DNA of 64,000 nucleotides from assembly GCF_003012915.1 (NCBI RefSeq), contig NZ_CP027770.1, forward strand, positions 1,922,001-1,986,000, in the 5' to 3' direction. Made by a program: the position numbers and the translations under genes. Positions 19,924 to 29,855 of the stretch are shown here, piece by piece. Under the pieces are notes generated by a model that worked only from the letters and a program-made list of their open reading frames with translations, ran no database searches and was not told the DNA's origin. Position 1 is the stretch's first letter. Each line of letters begins with the position of its first letter. The DNA comes from Staphylococcus felis. GTDB lineage: Bacteria; Bacillota; Bacilli; Staphylococcales; Staphylococcaceae.

Positions 19924-20465
19924 TCAAATTCTCCTTTTTGGTTTACAAGATTATTAAAGAAACTTTCAATTTCTTCTTCATCCTCATCAGTAGTCGGTAA
20001 TGCTTCGAGATTTGGGATTCCGAAAACATTTAAAAACAAGTCTGTAGTATAAAGTTGTTGCGCACGTAATTCGGCTGTTGATTTTGTTTCAATTAAGCCT
20101 TTCGCTATTAATGTTTTAACAGGGCCATCCGAGCTAATGCCACGAATTAATTCGATTTCGCTTCTACTAATGGGTTGATTATACGCAATAATCGCTAATA
20201 CTTCCATTGCGGCTTGAGATAATTTAGTTTTCCCCTTATTGACGATTAAAGCTTCAATGTATGGTTCTAATTCTTTTTTAGTCGTTAACATATAGACTTG
20301 TCCAAATTGATGGATATCCAGACCTGGTAACTGAATTGTATTCAATGCAGTTTCAAGCTCTTTTTGATTAATATTTAACGTTTCTAAAAGTTGCTTTTCA
20401 TCGATGCCATTTTCACCCACTGTATATAAAATCGCAGCAAGTGCTTCAACTATGTTTGTTGACAT
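19920..20465 (-). CDS. scpB: Segregation and condensation protein B
   Basis: Winged-helix kleisin-interacting subunit of the bacterial SMC complex for chromosome condensation and segregation. I start it at the ATG at 20465 (181 residues), preceded by AAAGGAG; a longer frame begins at 20489 without a good site. The core segment [21 protein letters not shown] is highly typical of ScpB, and the C-terminus is acidic. It overlaps scpA by 20 bases and rluB by four. Confidence 0.94.
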   Translation of the reverse strand: MSTNIVEALAAILYTVGENGIDEKQLLETLNINQKELETALNTIQLPGLDIHQFGQVYMLTTKKELEPYIEALIVNKGKTKLSQAAMEVLAIIAYNQPISRSEIELIRGISSDGPVKTLIAKGLIETKSTAELRAQQLYTTDLFLNVFGIPNLEALPTTDEDEEEIESFFNNLVNQKGEFE

Positions 20466-21183
20466 AATTAACTCCTTTACTGATTTCAATATTTTGAAAT
20501 GCTTGGATTTGTCTAATTTGAATAAAACCCGATTTTGCCATATCTAACAGTGCTAAAAAATGTGTCACAACATGTTCGGTTGACTCATTAAAATGAAATA
20601 AATCAAAAAAAGTTATCGCGTCTGAACATTCGAGTTGCTTATATATATATTGAGTCGATTGTTGGATCGTATATGTTTCTTTTTTGATATTAACTGTTGT
20701 GGGTTTTTTTAAAGCAACCCGTGTCTTAAGTTTTTGATAAGCAATGATTAAGTCAGTTAAATCTAATGAGACATCATCAGACAAATTTTCATTTTTTTCA
20801 TAATGTGACAAATCAGATTGTGGCTTCGTATATATTTTATCACGCTCTTGTTGCTTTTCTTTAAGCATTAACACATAAGATTTGTAGTTTTGATATTCAA
20901 TCAATTTTTCAACTAATTCTTCACGCGGATCCTCTTCTAATAATTCGTCTTGATTACTATTAGGTAATAGCATTTTACTCTTAATCATTAACAATTCAGA
21001 AGCAGTTAATAAATATTCGCTAGCAATATTAATTTCAAGTTGTTTCATTGCATGAACATACTGCATGTACTGTTGTGTCAATTCTTTCATGGGTATATCA
21101 TAAATATCAATTTCAAATTCATTAATAAGATGTAATAATAAATCTAGAGGGCCGTTAAACGCATCGAGTTTAACTTCATACAT
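20446..21183 (-). CDS. scpA: Segregation and condensation protein A
   Basis: Kleisin subunit linking SMC head domains. From the ATG at 21183 (GAGGA upstream) it is 245 residues and begins [20 protein letters not shown], the diagnostic ScpA N-terminus. A charged central linker follows, and the C-terminal winged-helix region includes [18 protein letters not shown] frame extended to 21219 would pass over the ribosome binding site. It is first in the scpA-scpB-rluB cluster and divergent from the DUF309 gene. Confidence 0.94.
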   Translation of the reverse strand: MYEVKLDAFNGPLDLLLHLINEFEIDIYDIPMKELTQQYMQYVHAMKQLEINIASEYLLTASELLMIKSKMLLPNSNQDELLEEDPREELVEKLIEYQNYKSYVLMLKEKQQERDKIYTKPQSDLSHYEKNENLSDDVSLDLTDLIIAYQKLKTRVALKKPTTVNIKKETYTIQQSTQYIYKQLECSDAITFFDLFHFNESTEHVVTHFLALLDMAKSGFIQIRQIQAFQNIEISKGVNYVNKHS

Positions 21184-21278
21184 TTTACAATTCCTCATTT
21201 CTATTTGAGTGAGATGCATAATATCAAAAAGTATTATAGCATGTTTTAAAGAAGCATAAAATTTTTGGAGTGATTTAT

Positions 21279-21791
21279 TTGGAAAAAGATTTGGTGGAAT
21301 TTTACTATCATTTTCATAATGAGCAACATTATTTTCTTTGCCATGATATATTAGAAGAGGCTTGGAAAAGTGAGCCGAAATTTACAAAAAGAGATCCTAT
21401 CGTGAGTCTGATTCTGTTAGCAACTGGATGCTATCATTACAGAAGAGAGAACTACAAAGGGGCAAAGCGGTCATTCCAAAAAGCGTTGAATATAGTATTA
21501 GTGTGTAGTTCGGCACAAATAAGTATGTTAGGAATTATTGGTGAAGACTATGTGGAGACACTTAAGGGGCTTATCTTTAAAAGCGAACATTTATATCCAT
21601 TTACACCCGTCGCAATTCCTTTGACACCCATTATGATTACAAACATTAAAAGGTATTATCCTGATTATCGTATAACACCATACGTTGTTGAGTCTAATAT
21701 CATTAAAAATCATCACATTTATCGTGATCGCACAGAAGTCATAAAAGCTCGTGCAATTGCGATGAATCAACGCAAAAAGAAACGTGAATGA
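21279..21791 (+). CDS. DUF309 domain protein
   Basis: A 170-residue protein of the DUF309 family (YpuF-like), found next to scpA in many Firmicutes. The signature is near the N-terminus: [16 protein letters not shown], then a helical segment with [17 protein letters not shown]. The conserved H, E and W residues suggest a small active or metal site, but no function is established that I know. I chose the TTG at 21279, 8 bases after GGAG, over an in-frame GTG at 21270 that overlaps that site. Confidence 0.82.
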   Translation: MEKDLVEFYYHFHNEQHYFLCHDILEEAWKSEPKFTKRDPIVSLILLATGCYHYRRENYKGAKRSFQKALNIVLVCSSAQISMLGIIGEDYVETLKGLIFKSEHLYPFTPVAIPLTPIMITNIKRYYPDYRITPYVVESNIIKNHHIYRDRTEVIKARAIAMNQRKKKRE

Positions 21792-21841
21792 GATTAAGGC
21801 ATAGTGTGTTATATAACAATGAACAAATGTGCTACAAATGT

Positions 21842-21951
21842 TAGCTTTTTAACCGATAGATTCTATTCATTAAATACATGAGGGTTTAAAAAGCATTGTG
21901 TATTTACTTATATATAAGAACCACTAACTCATAAAAAGAAAAGTGGTTCTT
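21842..21951 (+). terminator. Two hairpins between the DUF309 gene and xerD
   Basis: The first hairpin pairs GCTTTTTAACC with GGTTTAAAAAGC (21842-21892). The second pairs AAGAACCACT with AGTGGTTCTT (21916-21951) and is followed by TAGTTTTG on the plus strand. The second is the better terminator candidate for the DUF309 gene; either may also serve convergent xerD. Confidence 0.6.
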
Positions 21952-21998
21952 TAGTTTTGTTAGATAGTATATGTGGCCAAAACACAATTAAATGTGAA

Positions 21999-22886
21999 TT
22001 AAGCACGTGGGTGAAATTGTTGATAAATTTTTCTGATTTGAGCACTGGAAACGTGTGTATATAACTGAGTTGTCGAAATGTCAGAGTGACCTAACATCTC
22101 TTGAACTGCTCTTAAATCTGCACCATTTTCTAACAAGTGCGTTGCAAAGGAGTGCCTTAATGTATGAGGTGTTAGGCTTTTGTAAATACCTGCTTTTAAA
22201 CCAGTCTGCTTAATGATTTTCCACACACCTTGTCTGGATAGCGGATTGCCATGCACGTTAAGTAATAGTGTATGAGTCACATTTTTTTTAAGGAGTTTTG
22301 GGCGAATATTTTGCATATAGTACTCTAAATATTCAATTACCGTTTCGCCAAGAGGTACGATGCGCTCTTTTTTACCTTTACCAAAAACTTTCACAAAGCC
22401 CATCATTAAATTAATATCTTCAACTTCAATATGAATCAGTTCACTAACGCGCATTCCTGTTGCGTATAATAGCTCTAACATCGTCCTGTCTCTATATCCA
22501 TTTAATTTATCGAGTTGAGGTGTTTCTAATAAACGCGTGACTTCATCGACAGTTAAAATATCTGGTAATTTTCGCTCATACTTTGGTGTTTCAATCAGTA
22601 CTGTTGGATCATGTTTTGAGTATTTTTCTCTAAGTGCAAATTGATGAAAGCTACGAACTGTTGATGTAAAACGTGCGATCGATTTAGACGAACGCCCTTC
22701 ATCATGCAACACACCAAACCATAATTGTATCGTATCGCGATCCACAAAATCTAAATGTGTTATTTTTTGAGATTCAAGATAATTAAAATAATGATTCAAA
22801 TCTCTTCGGTATGCCGCAATTGTGTTCTGGGATAACCTTTTTTCAATTTGAATAAACCTTAAATATTCTTCTAGCGTTTCTTTCAT
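21999..22886 (-). CDS. xerD: Tyrosine recombinase XerD
   Basis: Site-specific recombinase that with XerC resolves chromosome dimers at dif. The 295-residue protein has the N-terminal SAM-like core-binding domain (about 1-90) and the catalytic domain with LLYATGMRVSELI (first Arg), HTLRHSFATHLL (His/Arg), LGHSDISTTQLYTH (His) and the nucleophilic tyrosine near residue 276. Placement between scpA and fur matches other staphylococci. Confidence 0.94.
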   Translation of the reverse strand: MKETLEEYLRFIQIEKRLSQNTIAAYRRDLNHYFNYLESQKITHLDFVDRDTIQLWFGVLHDEGRSSKSIARFTSTVRSFHQFALREKYSKHDPTVLIETPKYERKLPDILTVDEVTRLLETPQLDKLNGYRDRTMLELLYATGMRVSELIHIEVEDINLMMGFVKVFGKGKKERIVPLGETVIEYLEYYMQNIRPKLLKKNVTHTLLLNVHGNPLSRQGVWKIIKQTGLKAGIYKSLTPHTLRHSFATHLLENGADLRAVQEMLGHSDISTTQLYTHVSSAQIRKIYQQFHPRA

Positions 22887-22927
22887 AATACAGTCCTCGG
22901 TTCTTCAAAAAATGCATACAGATATCT

Positions 22928-23377
22928 TTAATTTTTACTCTTTTGTTGACAGTCTTTACATACACCATGAAATGTCAAACGATGGTCAAGTATTTTAAAA
23001 TTAAATTCATTTTCTACGCGTTCTTCAACTTTTGGCAGTAAATCTTCTTCAATTTCGTCAACTCTACCACACTCCATGCAGACTAGATGATGATGAAAGT
23101 GTTCAGATCCTTCTTTACGCAAGTCAAATCTTGACACACCATCGCCAAAACTAACCTTATCAACGACTTTAAGTTCTGCTAACAATTCGAGTGTACGATA
23201 AACAGTTGCAAGGCCGATTTCAGGTGCTTTTTCTTTTACTTTGAGGTACACGTCTTCGGCACTCAAATGATCAGCCTCATTTTCAATTAATACGCGTACA
23301 GTTGCTTCACGTTGTGGCGTAAGCTTATAAGACGATTGTTGTAATTGTTGCTTCACGCGATTTAAACGTTCTTCCAC
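22928..23377 (-). CDS. fur: Ferric uptake regulator Fur
   Basis: Iron-responsive repressor of 149 residues. The winged-helix N-terminal domain contains YKLTPQREATVRVL and GLATVYRTLELLAE. The C-terminal dimerisation domain has the metal-binding HFHHHLVCMECG segment and a second CxxC in VCKDCQQ. A Fur/PerR-like box lies just upstream of the start, which suggests autoregulation or PerR control. The Nudix gene ends about 105 bases upstream. Confidence 0.95.
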   Translation of the reverse strand: MEERLNRVKQQLQQSSYKLTPQREATVRVLIENEADHLSAEDVYLKVKEKAPEIGLATVYRTLELLAELKVVDKVSFGDGVSRFDLRKEGSEHFHHHLVCMECGRVDEIEEDLLPKVEERVENEFNFKILDHRLTFHGVCKDCQQKSKN

Positions 23378-23400
23378 GGAAGCTTCACTCCCTACTTTAG

Positions 23401-23430
23401 TTTATAATCATTATCATTTAAAATCATTTA
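23401..23430 (-). promoter_or_regulatory. Fur/PerR-type operator upstream of fur
   Basis: On the minus strand the sequence GATAATGATTAT matches the left 12 positions of the Fur box consensus. The same bases read on the plus strand, TTATAATCATTATCA, resemble a PerR box. In S. aureus fur is under PerR control, which makes PerR the better guess. The site lies 24-53 bases before the fur ATG. Confidence 0.65.
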
Positions 23431-23481
23431 TGGTTAATAAAATACCAGTAATTGAGAAAAAAAGCAACTTTAATCCGTTCT

Positions 23482-24024
23482 TTAATTAGAATGATTATAA
23501 TTTGATAAGAGGTATTGAAAAGCAATCAATGTTTTAGCGTCATTGATTTCATTGTTTTGAACTGCATATTTGACTTCTTCCATAGAATATAGTACTTTTT
23601 CAACAAATTCATCTTCGTCTAAATGAGCTTCTCCTTTGTGTAAATTTTGTGCAAAATATATTGTGATTTTCTCATTTGAAAATCCAGGTGTGCCATAAAC
23701 TTCACCAATTACAGTGAGTTTATCAGTCTTATAACCAGTCTCTTCCTCGAGTTCTCGTTTTGCAGCATCTTCACGGTTTTCGCCTATTTCCAATTTGCCA
23801 GCTGGAATTTCCAATAATACTTCATCCATTGGTTTACGGTATTGTTTGACCAGAATAACTTGGTGCTCAGGTGTAACTGCACAAACGGCTACAGCGCCAT
23901 TATGTTTAACTACTTCCCTATAAGATGTTTTCTGATTAGGTAAAAGGACTTTGTGACGCTCAACATTTATAATTTTTCCTTCATAAATCATTTCTTTAGA
24001 TAACGTTTTTTCTTCAAATTTCAT
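23482..24024 (-). CDS. Nudix hydrolase, ADP-ribose pyrophosphatase type
   Basis: A 180-residue Nudix protein that probably cleaves ADP-ribose to AMP and ribose 5-phosphate. The complete Nudix box GKLEIGENREDAAKREL followed by EEETGY lies near residues 91-113. The segment YGTPGFSNEKITIYFA further on is typical of the ADP-ribose pyrophosphatase subgroup (NudF-like). I start at the ATG at 24024 with AAGGAG upstream; an ATG at 24045 lacks such a site. It is divergent from the aldo/keto reductase. Confidence 0.9.
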   Translation of the reverse strand: MKFEEKTLSKEMIYEGKIINVERHKVLLPNQKTSYREVVKHNGAVAVCAVTPEHQVILVKQYRKPMDEVLLEIPAGKLEIGENREDAAKRELEEETGYKTDKLTVIGEVYGTPGFSNEKITIYFAQNLHKGEAHLDEDEFVEKVLYSMEEVKYAVQNNEINDAKTLIAFQYLLSNYNHSN

Positions 24025-24105
24025 CTTAAAGATACTCCTTTTCATTTGTGTAACGACTTTGCTAATATTACGATATAACTAAATTTTATCGGAAGGTGTT
24101 ATAAC

Positions 24106-25014
24106 ATGCAAAAAAACACATTGAAAAGTGGAATACAAATTTCTGAGTTAGGTTTAGGTTGTATGAGCTTAGGAACTGATTTCAAAAAAGCTGAAGCTAT
24201 TATTCACACAGCTTTAGAAAATGGCATTACTTACTTTGATACAGCTGATATTTATGATAAAGGTGTTAACGAGGAAATTGTAGGAAAAGCATTAAAGCCG
24301 TTTCAACAACGTAACGACTTAATTATTGGTACAAAAGTAGGTAATCATTTGAAAAGTAATGGTGACATGTTTTGGGATCCTTCAAAAAAATATATAAAAG
24401 AAAATGTTAAATCATCACTGAAGCGATTAGGTTTGGATCAATTAGATCTCTATATGTTACATGGTGGGACTATCGATGACCCATTAGATGAAACAATTAG
24501 TGCATTTGATGAATTGAAACAAGAAGGACTTATTAAATCTTATGGTTTATCTTCTATAAGACCTAATGTTATTCGTTATTATTTAAAACATAGTCAAATT
24601 GAAACGATCATGTCTCAATTCAATCTTATTGATAATCGACCTGAAATGTTACTCGAAGAAATCAATCAGCATGAAGTTAAAGTATTAGCGCGTGGTCCGT
24701 TATTTAAAGGGCTGTTAACTCAAAAAAGCGAAAAAGTTTTATCACAAAAATTTGAAGACGGTATATTTGATTACGACTATGATGAATTAAAAGATACTAT
24801 ATTAGAACTACGAGAAAAAGATGCTCATTTATCTGCCCTGACATTTGGCTATTTAAAAAGGTTTAATGCATTAGGCTCAGTTATTGTTGGTGCTAGTGAT
24901 GTCAATCAATTAAAAGAAAATATAACTCACTTTAATCAGGGTGTGGACGCGCATGCAATTGATGCCGCTAGAAAGATTGTTAAAACACTTAAATATACGC
25001 AACATTTAGATTAG
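24106..25014 (+). CDS. Aldo/keto reductase
   Basis: NAD(P)H-dependent oxidoreductase of the AKR superfamily, 302 residues. The catalytic-tetrad region is visible as YFDTADIYDKG (Asp and Tyr, near residues 44-54), the lysine in IIGTKVG, and the histidine in DLYMLHGG. The C-terminal NADPH-binding loop is VIVGASDVNQLKEN. The substrate cannot be told from sequence. It is a single gene between the Nudix hydrolase and proC. Confidence 0.87.
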   Translation: MQKNTLKSGIQISELGLGCMSLGTDFKKAEAIIHTALENGITYFDTADIYDKGVNEEIVGKALKPFQQRNDLIIGTKVGNHLKSNGDMFWDPSKKYIKENVKSSLKRLGLDQLDLYMLHGGTIDDPLDETISAFDELKQEGLIKSYGLSSIRPNVIRYYLKHSQIETIMSQFNLIDNRPEMLLEEINQHEVKVLARGPLFKGLLTQKSEKVLSQKFEDGIFDYDYDELKDTILELREKDAHLSALTFGYLKRFNALGSVIVGASDVNQLKENITHFNQGVDAHAIDAARKIVKTLKYTQHLD

Positions 25015-25284
25015 AATACCGTATTAGGGCAATAAATATATTTAACAGCTTTATCAGATTTAAATTAGGGTATTATAATACTTAGATAAAGAAATTGTTA
25101 TGTCGCCTATTGAATATTATTATAATGACTAAAAGATTTTGGGACATTTTGATTTACCCTCTTACAGATAAGTGCTGTTTGAGATGGAGATATTTTGACA
25201 ATGTAGTACGACTATAATCATTGAGACTCAAATGCATCGTCCCGAATCAGATTCAAAGACTAATAATTAGGAAGTGAATAGTTT

Positions 25285-26106
25285 ATGAAAATTGTTTTTT
25301 ATGGTGCTGGAAATATGGCGCACGCAATCTTTACGGGTATCGTCAATTCAAATATTTTACCTGCTGAAAATATATATTTAACCAATCGGTCTAATGAAGA
25401 AGCGTTAAAATCATATAGCGACGCTCTAGGTGTTCAATATAGCTATGATGATGAACAACTTCTAAAAGATGCAGATTATGTCTTTTTAGGATCAAAACCG
25501 CATGATTTTGATCAAATTGCTGAACGTATTCGTAAACATACTGATTCAAATCAAAAATTCATTTCAATCATGGCAGGATTGCCTATTACTTATATACGTG
25601 AAAAGTTGACAGTAGACAATCCTATTGCACGAATTATGCCTAATACAAATGCTCATGTAGGTCATTCTGTGACAGGTGTGAGTTTTTCAAGCAACTTTGG
25701 ACCCAAGTCAAAAGATGAAGTATTAGAAGTGATTAATGCTTTTGGTTCAGCAATTGAAGTTCAAGAAGACCATCTACATCAAGTGACCGCAATTACAGGA
25801 AGCGGCCCGGCATTTTTATATCATGTTTTTGAAAAATATGTCTTAGCAGGTACTAAGTTAGGTCTTGAAAAATCACAAGTAGAAGAATCCATTCAAGAAT
25901 TAATTATAGGGACTAGTAAAATGATTGAACGCTCTGATTTAAGTATGGAACAGCTTAGAAAAAATATAACTTCTAAAGGTGGCACGACTCAAGCAGGACT
26001 TAATGCATTGTCTGAATACGATATTGAAGGCATATTTGAAGATTGTTTGAAGGCGGCAGTGACTCGTAGTATTGAATTGTCTTCTCAAGATGAAAACGAA
26101 TCATAA
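25285..26106 (+). CDS. proC: Pyrroline-5-carboxylate reductase
   Basis: Catalyses the last step of proline synthesis, reducing pyrroline-5-carboxylate with NAD(P)H. The 273-residue protein has the Rossmann loop GAGNMAHAI at residues 6-14, MPNTNAHVG near residue 118, and the signature region ITGSGPAFLYHVFE near residues 168-181. The C-terminal part contains TSKGGTTQAGL. There is a 270-base AT-rich leader upstream with no clear gene. Confidence 0.94.
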   Translation: MKIVFYGAGNMAHAIFTGIVNSNILPAENIYLTNRSNEEALKSYSDALGVQYSYDDEQLLKDADYVFLGSKPHDFDQIAERIRKHTDSNQKFISIMAGLPITYIREKLTVDNPIARIMPNTNAHVGHSVTGVSFSSNFGPKSKDEVLEVINAFGSAIEVQEDHLHQVTAITGSGPAFLYHVFEKYVLAGTKLGLEKSQVEESIQELIIGTSKMIERSDLSMEQLRKNITSKGGTTQAGLNALSEYDIEGIFEDCLKAAVTRSIELSSQDENES

Positions 26107-26212
26107 AAAGTACAATTTAATAAAGACACATACTCTCCCTTCATAGTAAACATTGAAAAGATGCAAACTTTGGAGGGAGTTTTGAGTATGAATCAGTTTT
26201 TGTGATGTTTCA

Positions 26213-27130
26213 TTAAAAGGTGTAATAATCAAAATCTGCTACAAATTGAAATGAAGGTGGATTTTTATGCAATAATTGTTTGAATAACAATTGAACATCA
26301 TCTTTTGTATAGCGATTACTAATATGTGTTAATAGGCCATGCTTCACTTTTGCTTTTTCCAAAAGTTTTAAAACATCATCTATATGGCTGTGGTAATAGT
26401 TATTCGCTAGTGTTTTATCTCCTTCTAAAAATGTAGCTTCATGAACTACAACGTCAGCATTTTGCGCTAATATCAGTTCGTTTTTACATGGTTTCGTATC
26501 TCCAAATATAGCAACTGTAGGTCCTATTTGATGAGGTCCTTTAAAATCATTTGCGTTATAAGTGATACCATTATGTTCAAATGTTTGACTTTCTTTAATT
26601 TGTTGATATTTAGGCCCTGGTTCAATTCCGATGTCTTGAAGTTTTTTTACGTTTAATTTACCAGGTGTTATAGGTGATTCTACACGGTAACCATAACTAG
26701 GAATGCCATGATTTAAAGGTAATACTTTAATTTTGAATTGATTGATTTCTAATTCTAATTCATCTATTATTTCTATAATTTCAATAGGATATGTGAGATG
26801 GGCATATGACAATGCAAGTGTAGATTCAACGTATGATTTGATTCCTTTAGGTCCGATAATTGTAAGTGGTTTTGCATCGCCACCTTGAAATGATCGGCTA
26901 GTTAATACTCCTGGCAAACCATAAATATGATCGCCATGCATATGTGTGATAAAAATATGACTCACTTTTCCTAATTTAATAGAATGATGTAATATTTGAT
27001 GCTGAGTAGCCTCGCCTACATCAAAAAGCCAAATGTCAGTAGAATAAGGTTCGAGTTTTAAAGCTATTGATTGGGTGTGTCGCTCTTTTGTAGGCAAGCC
27101 AGCACTTGTACCGAAAAAAGTTATTTCCAT
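26213..27130 (-). CDS. rnz: Ribonuclease Z
   Basis: tRNA 3'-processing endonuclease of the metallo-beta-lactamase fold. The 305-residue protein starts [17 protein letters not shown], with the zinc motif [13 protein letters not shown] near residues 61-73. FGDTKPC and HEATFLEGD follow, and the late HISNRY supplies another zinc ligand. It is convergent with proC, and zwf starts 165 bases away on the other strand. Confidence 0.94.
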   Translation of the reverse strand: MEITFFGTSAGLPTKERHTQSIALKLEPYSTDIWLFDVGEATQHQILHHSIKLGKVSHIFITHMHGDHIYGLPGVLTSRSFQGGDAKPLTIIGPKGIKSYVESTLALSYAHLTYPIEIIEIIDELELEINQFKIKVLPLNHGIPSYGYRVESPITPGKLNVKKLQDIGIEPGPKYQQIKESQTFEHNGITYNANDFKGPHQIGPTVAIFGDTKPCKNELILAQNADVVVHEATFLEGDKTLANNYYHSHIDDVLKLLEKAKVKHGLLTHISNRYTKDDVQLLFKQLLHKNPPSFQFVADFDYYTF

Positions 27131-27295
27131 CTCTAAACCTCCTTAGCGATAATATTATCATAAATTAATAAAAAACATGCATGACATTCATTTTTAAAGT
27201 AGATTCATATCATTTTAAAGCAGAATATATGACCAAATTCATATAAATGATTTATAATGATGAAAGATATTAAATAAGAATTGAGGTTTTGAATC

Positions 27296-28780
27296 TTGAA
27301 TAAGACACATAATCACATTCCAGCGCTTATCACTATATTTGGTGCAACTGGTGATTTAAGTCACCGTAAACTATTTCCGTCATTGTTTCATTTGTATCAA
27401 CAAGATCATTTGAATGAACAAATAGCTATTATTGGTATTGGTAGACGTCAACTTTCAAATGATGACTTCAGAGCGCAAGTTAAAAAGTCTATACAAGCGC
27501 ACGTCCAAGATACAAAACATTTAGATAAGTTTTTGCAACATGTTTTCTATCAACCCCATGATGTAAATGATGAAGCAAGCTATAAGAAATTGCTTAAACT
27601 AAGTGAATCTCTCGACGAAGAATTTTCTCTCGGTGGTAATCGCCTGTTCTATTTAGCGATGGCACCTCAATTTTTCGGTATTGTGACAGATTATTTAAAA
27701 TCATCGGGTCTAACCCAAACAAGTGGCTTTAAACGTTTAGTGATTGAAAAGCCTTTTGGAAGTGACCTCGCTTCAGCAGAATTATTAAATGAGCAAATTA
27801 GACGATCTTTTAAAGAAGAAGAAATTTTTAGAATCGATCACTATTTAGGAAAAGATATGGTTCAAAATATCGAAGTGTTGCGATTTAGTAATGCTATGTT
27901 TGAACCTTTATGGAATAATAAGTATATTTCTAACATTCAAGTGACGTCATCAGAAATTTTAGGTGTAGAAGATCGTGGTGGTTATTATGAATCAAGCGGC
28001 GCATTAAAAGATATGGTTCAAAATCATATGCTTCAAATGGTTGCTTTACTTGCTATGGAACCACCAATTAGTCTCGAAAGTGATGATATACGTTCTGAAA
28101 AAGTAAAAGTATTAAAATCACTACAAGTACTTGAGCCAGAAGAAGTTCAAAATCATTTTGTGAGAGGGCAATATGATGAAGGTACAATTAACGGACAAAC
28201 TGTTAAAGCATACCGTAATGAAGATAAAGTATCATCGACTTCTGTAACGCCGACATTTGTGTCTGGAAAAGTTTTAATCAATAATTTTAGATGGGCTGGT
28301 GTCCCGTTCTACATTCGTACTGGAAAAAGAATGAAGCGAAAATCAATTCAAGTTGTTGTGGAATTTAAAGAAGTACCTATGAATCTTTATTATGAAAAAG
28401 ATAAACATTTAGATTCTAATTTATTGGTTATTAATATACAACCTAATGAAGGTGTATCTATCCATTTAAATGGTAAAAAATATGTACAAGGCATTGAAAC
28501 AGAACCTGTTCAATTATCGTACTCAATGAGTGCTCAAGATAAAATGAACACAGTAGATGCCTATGAAAACTTATTATTTGATTGTTTAAAAGGTGATGCA
28601 ACAAACTTTACACATTGGGAAGAATTAAAGGCAACATGGAAATTTGTAGATGCTATTCAGGAGCAGTGGGATAAATTTGATCCAGAATTTCCGAATTATG
28701 AATCTGGTACAAATGGCCCATTAGAAAGCAATTTATTATTAAGTCGTGATGGATTTAAGTGGTGGGACGATATACAGTAA
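27296..28780 (+). CDS. zwf: Glucose-6-phosphate 1-dehydrogenase
   Basis: First enzyme of the oxidative pentose phosphate pathway, producing NADPH. The 494-residue protein has the NADP loop FGATGDLSHRKLFPSL near residues 14-29 and the active-site motif RIDHYLGKDMVQN near residues 178-190. The start is TTG at 27296, with GAGG 9 bases upstream. gnd, the third enzyme of the pathway, lies 2 kb downstream in the opposite direction, as in other staphylococci. Confidence 0.95.
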   Translation: MNKTHNHIPALITIFGATGDLSHRKLFPSLFHLYQQDHLNEQIAIIGIGRRQLSNDDFRAQVKKSIQAHVQDTKHLDKFLQHVFYQPHDVNDEASYKKLLKLSESLDEEFSLGGNRLFYLAMAPQFFGIVTDYLKSSGLTQTSGFKRLVIEKPFGSDLASAELLNEQIRRSFKEEEIFRIDHYLGKDMVQNIEVLRFSNAMFEPLWNNKYISNIQVTSSEILGVEDRGGYYESSGALKDMVQNHMLQMVALLAMEPPISLESDDIRSEKVKVLKSLQVLEPEEVQNHFVRGQYDEGTINGQTVKAYRNEDKVSSTSVTPTFVSGKVLINNFRWAGVPFYIRTGKRMKRKSIQVVVEFKEVPMNLYYEKDKHLDSNLLVINIQPNEGVSIHLNGKKYVQGIETEPVQLSYSMSAQDKMNTVDAYENLLFDCLKGDATNFTHWEELKATWKFVDAIQEQWDKFDPEFPNYESGTNGPLESNLLLSRDGFKWWDDIQ

Positions 28781-28833
28781 TACCCGTTTTGGAATGCTCA
28801 TCTGTTATAAATGTCATTGTTTATGAAAATTTT

Positions 28834-28864
28834 GCTAAGTTACCGATATCTAGTGTAACTTAGC
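28834..28864 (+). terminator. zwf terminator
   Basis: Arms GCTAAGTTA and TAACTTAGC over a 13-base loop are followed by GCTTTTTTG. It lies 54 bases past the zwf stop and before the next gene's ribosome binding site, and is a good Rho-independent terminator. Confidence 0.85.
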
Positions 28865-28945
28865 GCTTTTTTGTTTTATAATATATACTTAGATACTTTA
28901 TTACAGTTACTAACTAAGCATAGTAATTTTAGGAGTGACACAAAT

Positions 28946-29803
28946 TTGGACGTTATCAAAAAAGTACAACAATCAATCGTATATATTGAAGATCATCTTT
29001 TAGATACTTTTGATTTTCAAACATTATGTGATTACGTTGAAATCTCTCCCTATCATTTAGAACAATCCTTTACAATGATTTTGGGATTAACCCCAAAACA
29101 ATATTGGCATGCACGCCGAATGACACTAGCAGCTTACGATTTGATGCATGGCAATAGACGATTGATTGATTTAGCCAAAAAATATCGTTATTCAAATGCG
29201 AATGAATTTGCGCATGATTTTAGTAAACACCATGATGTTTCCCCTATTCAAGCTAAAATTAAACAAGACCAACTTAAATTACAAGATAGATTATATTTAA
29301 AATTAACAACTACGACTTCTGAACCATATATGTATCGCTTAGAAAATATCGGAAATATCCCTTTAGTTGGTGTATCTCGTTTCATACCTGCAGATGAACT
29401 TGACAATCACTTCATTATTCCAGACTTTCTAGAAGATTTAAAAATGAATGGATTACTAGAGGATATGATTCAATATAATGATCGCGGCCCCCATGCACTG
29501 TATGCGATTAGCTGTCCACTTGATCATGGATTAGAAGTTTATATTGGTGTCCCGAGTGAACGGTACCCCTCTCATTTAGAAGAGCGATTTTTAGATGAGC
29601 GACAATATGCTGTCTTTAATTTACAAGGTGAGATAGATTATGCAACAAATGAAGCATGGCATTACATAGAAACATGTTTACAGATGACGTTACCATTTGA
29701 ACACAATAGTTTATATATCGAAATTTACCCTTTTAATATATCCTTTGATGATCCTTTTACCAAAATACAATTATGTGTTCCCGTTTCAATTGATACTAAT
29801 TAA
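28946..29803 (+). CDS. AraC-family transcriptional regulator with GyrI-like effector domain
   Basis: A 285-residue regulator. The N-terminal AraC/XylS DNA-binding domain (about residues 5-105) has two helix-turn-helix segments: FDFQTLCDYVEISPYHLEQS and RRLIDLAKKYRYSNANEFAH. The C-terminal part (about 130-285) resembles the GyrI-like small-molecule-binding domain, containing IPLVGVSRF and ending in an EIYPF segment. The start is TTG at 28946 after AGGAGTG; an ATG at 28871 is in frame but lies inside the zwf terminator tail. Its target genes are unknown; position suggests a link to zwf/gnd, but that is inference. Confidence 0.85.
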   Translation: MDVIKKVQQSIVYIEDHLLDTFDFQTLCDYVEISPYHLEQSFTMILGLTPKQYWHARRMTLAAYDLMHGNRRLIDLAKKYRYSNANEFAHDFSKHHDVSPIQAKIKQDQLKLQDRLYLKLTTTTSEPYMYRLENIGNIPLVGVSRFIPADELDNHFIIPDFLEDLKMNGLLEDMIQYNDRGPHALYAISCPLDHGLEVYIGVPSERYPSHLEERFLDERQYAVFNLQGEIDYATNEAWHYIETCLQMTLPFEHNSLYIEIYPFNISFDDPFTKIQLCVPVSIDTN

Positions 29804-29819
29804 AAAATACCTTGGGTTT

Positions 29820-29855
29820 AGACTGTCGACAAAGTCTCTGAACTTGTGGCAGTCT
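29820..29855 (+). terminator. Terminator of the AraC-type gene, interrupted by MITE B
   Basis: AGACTG...ACAAAGT pairs with ACTTGTGGCAGTCT, followed by TTTTT. The MITE starts at 29861, right after six Ts, and the T tract resumes after the element as part of the 8-bp target duplication. The terminator is therefore the insertion target, and its tract is shortened to the left copy. Confidence 0.8.

Noticed and set aside
26110..26190. Possible terminator ACTCTCCCT...GGAGGGAGT between proC and rnz
   Set aside because: The arms need a bulge and enclose a loop of more than 30 bases, so I did not list it as a feature.
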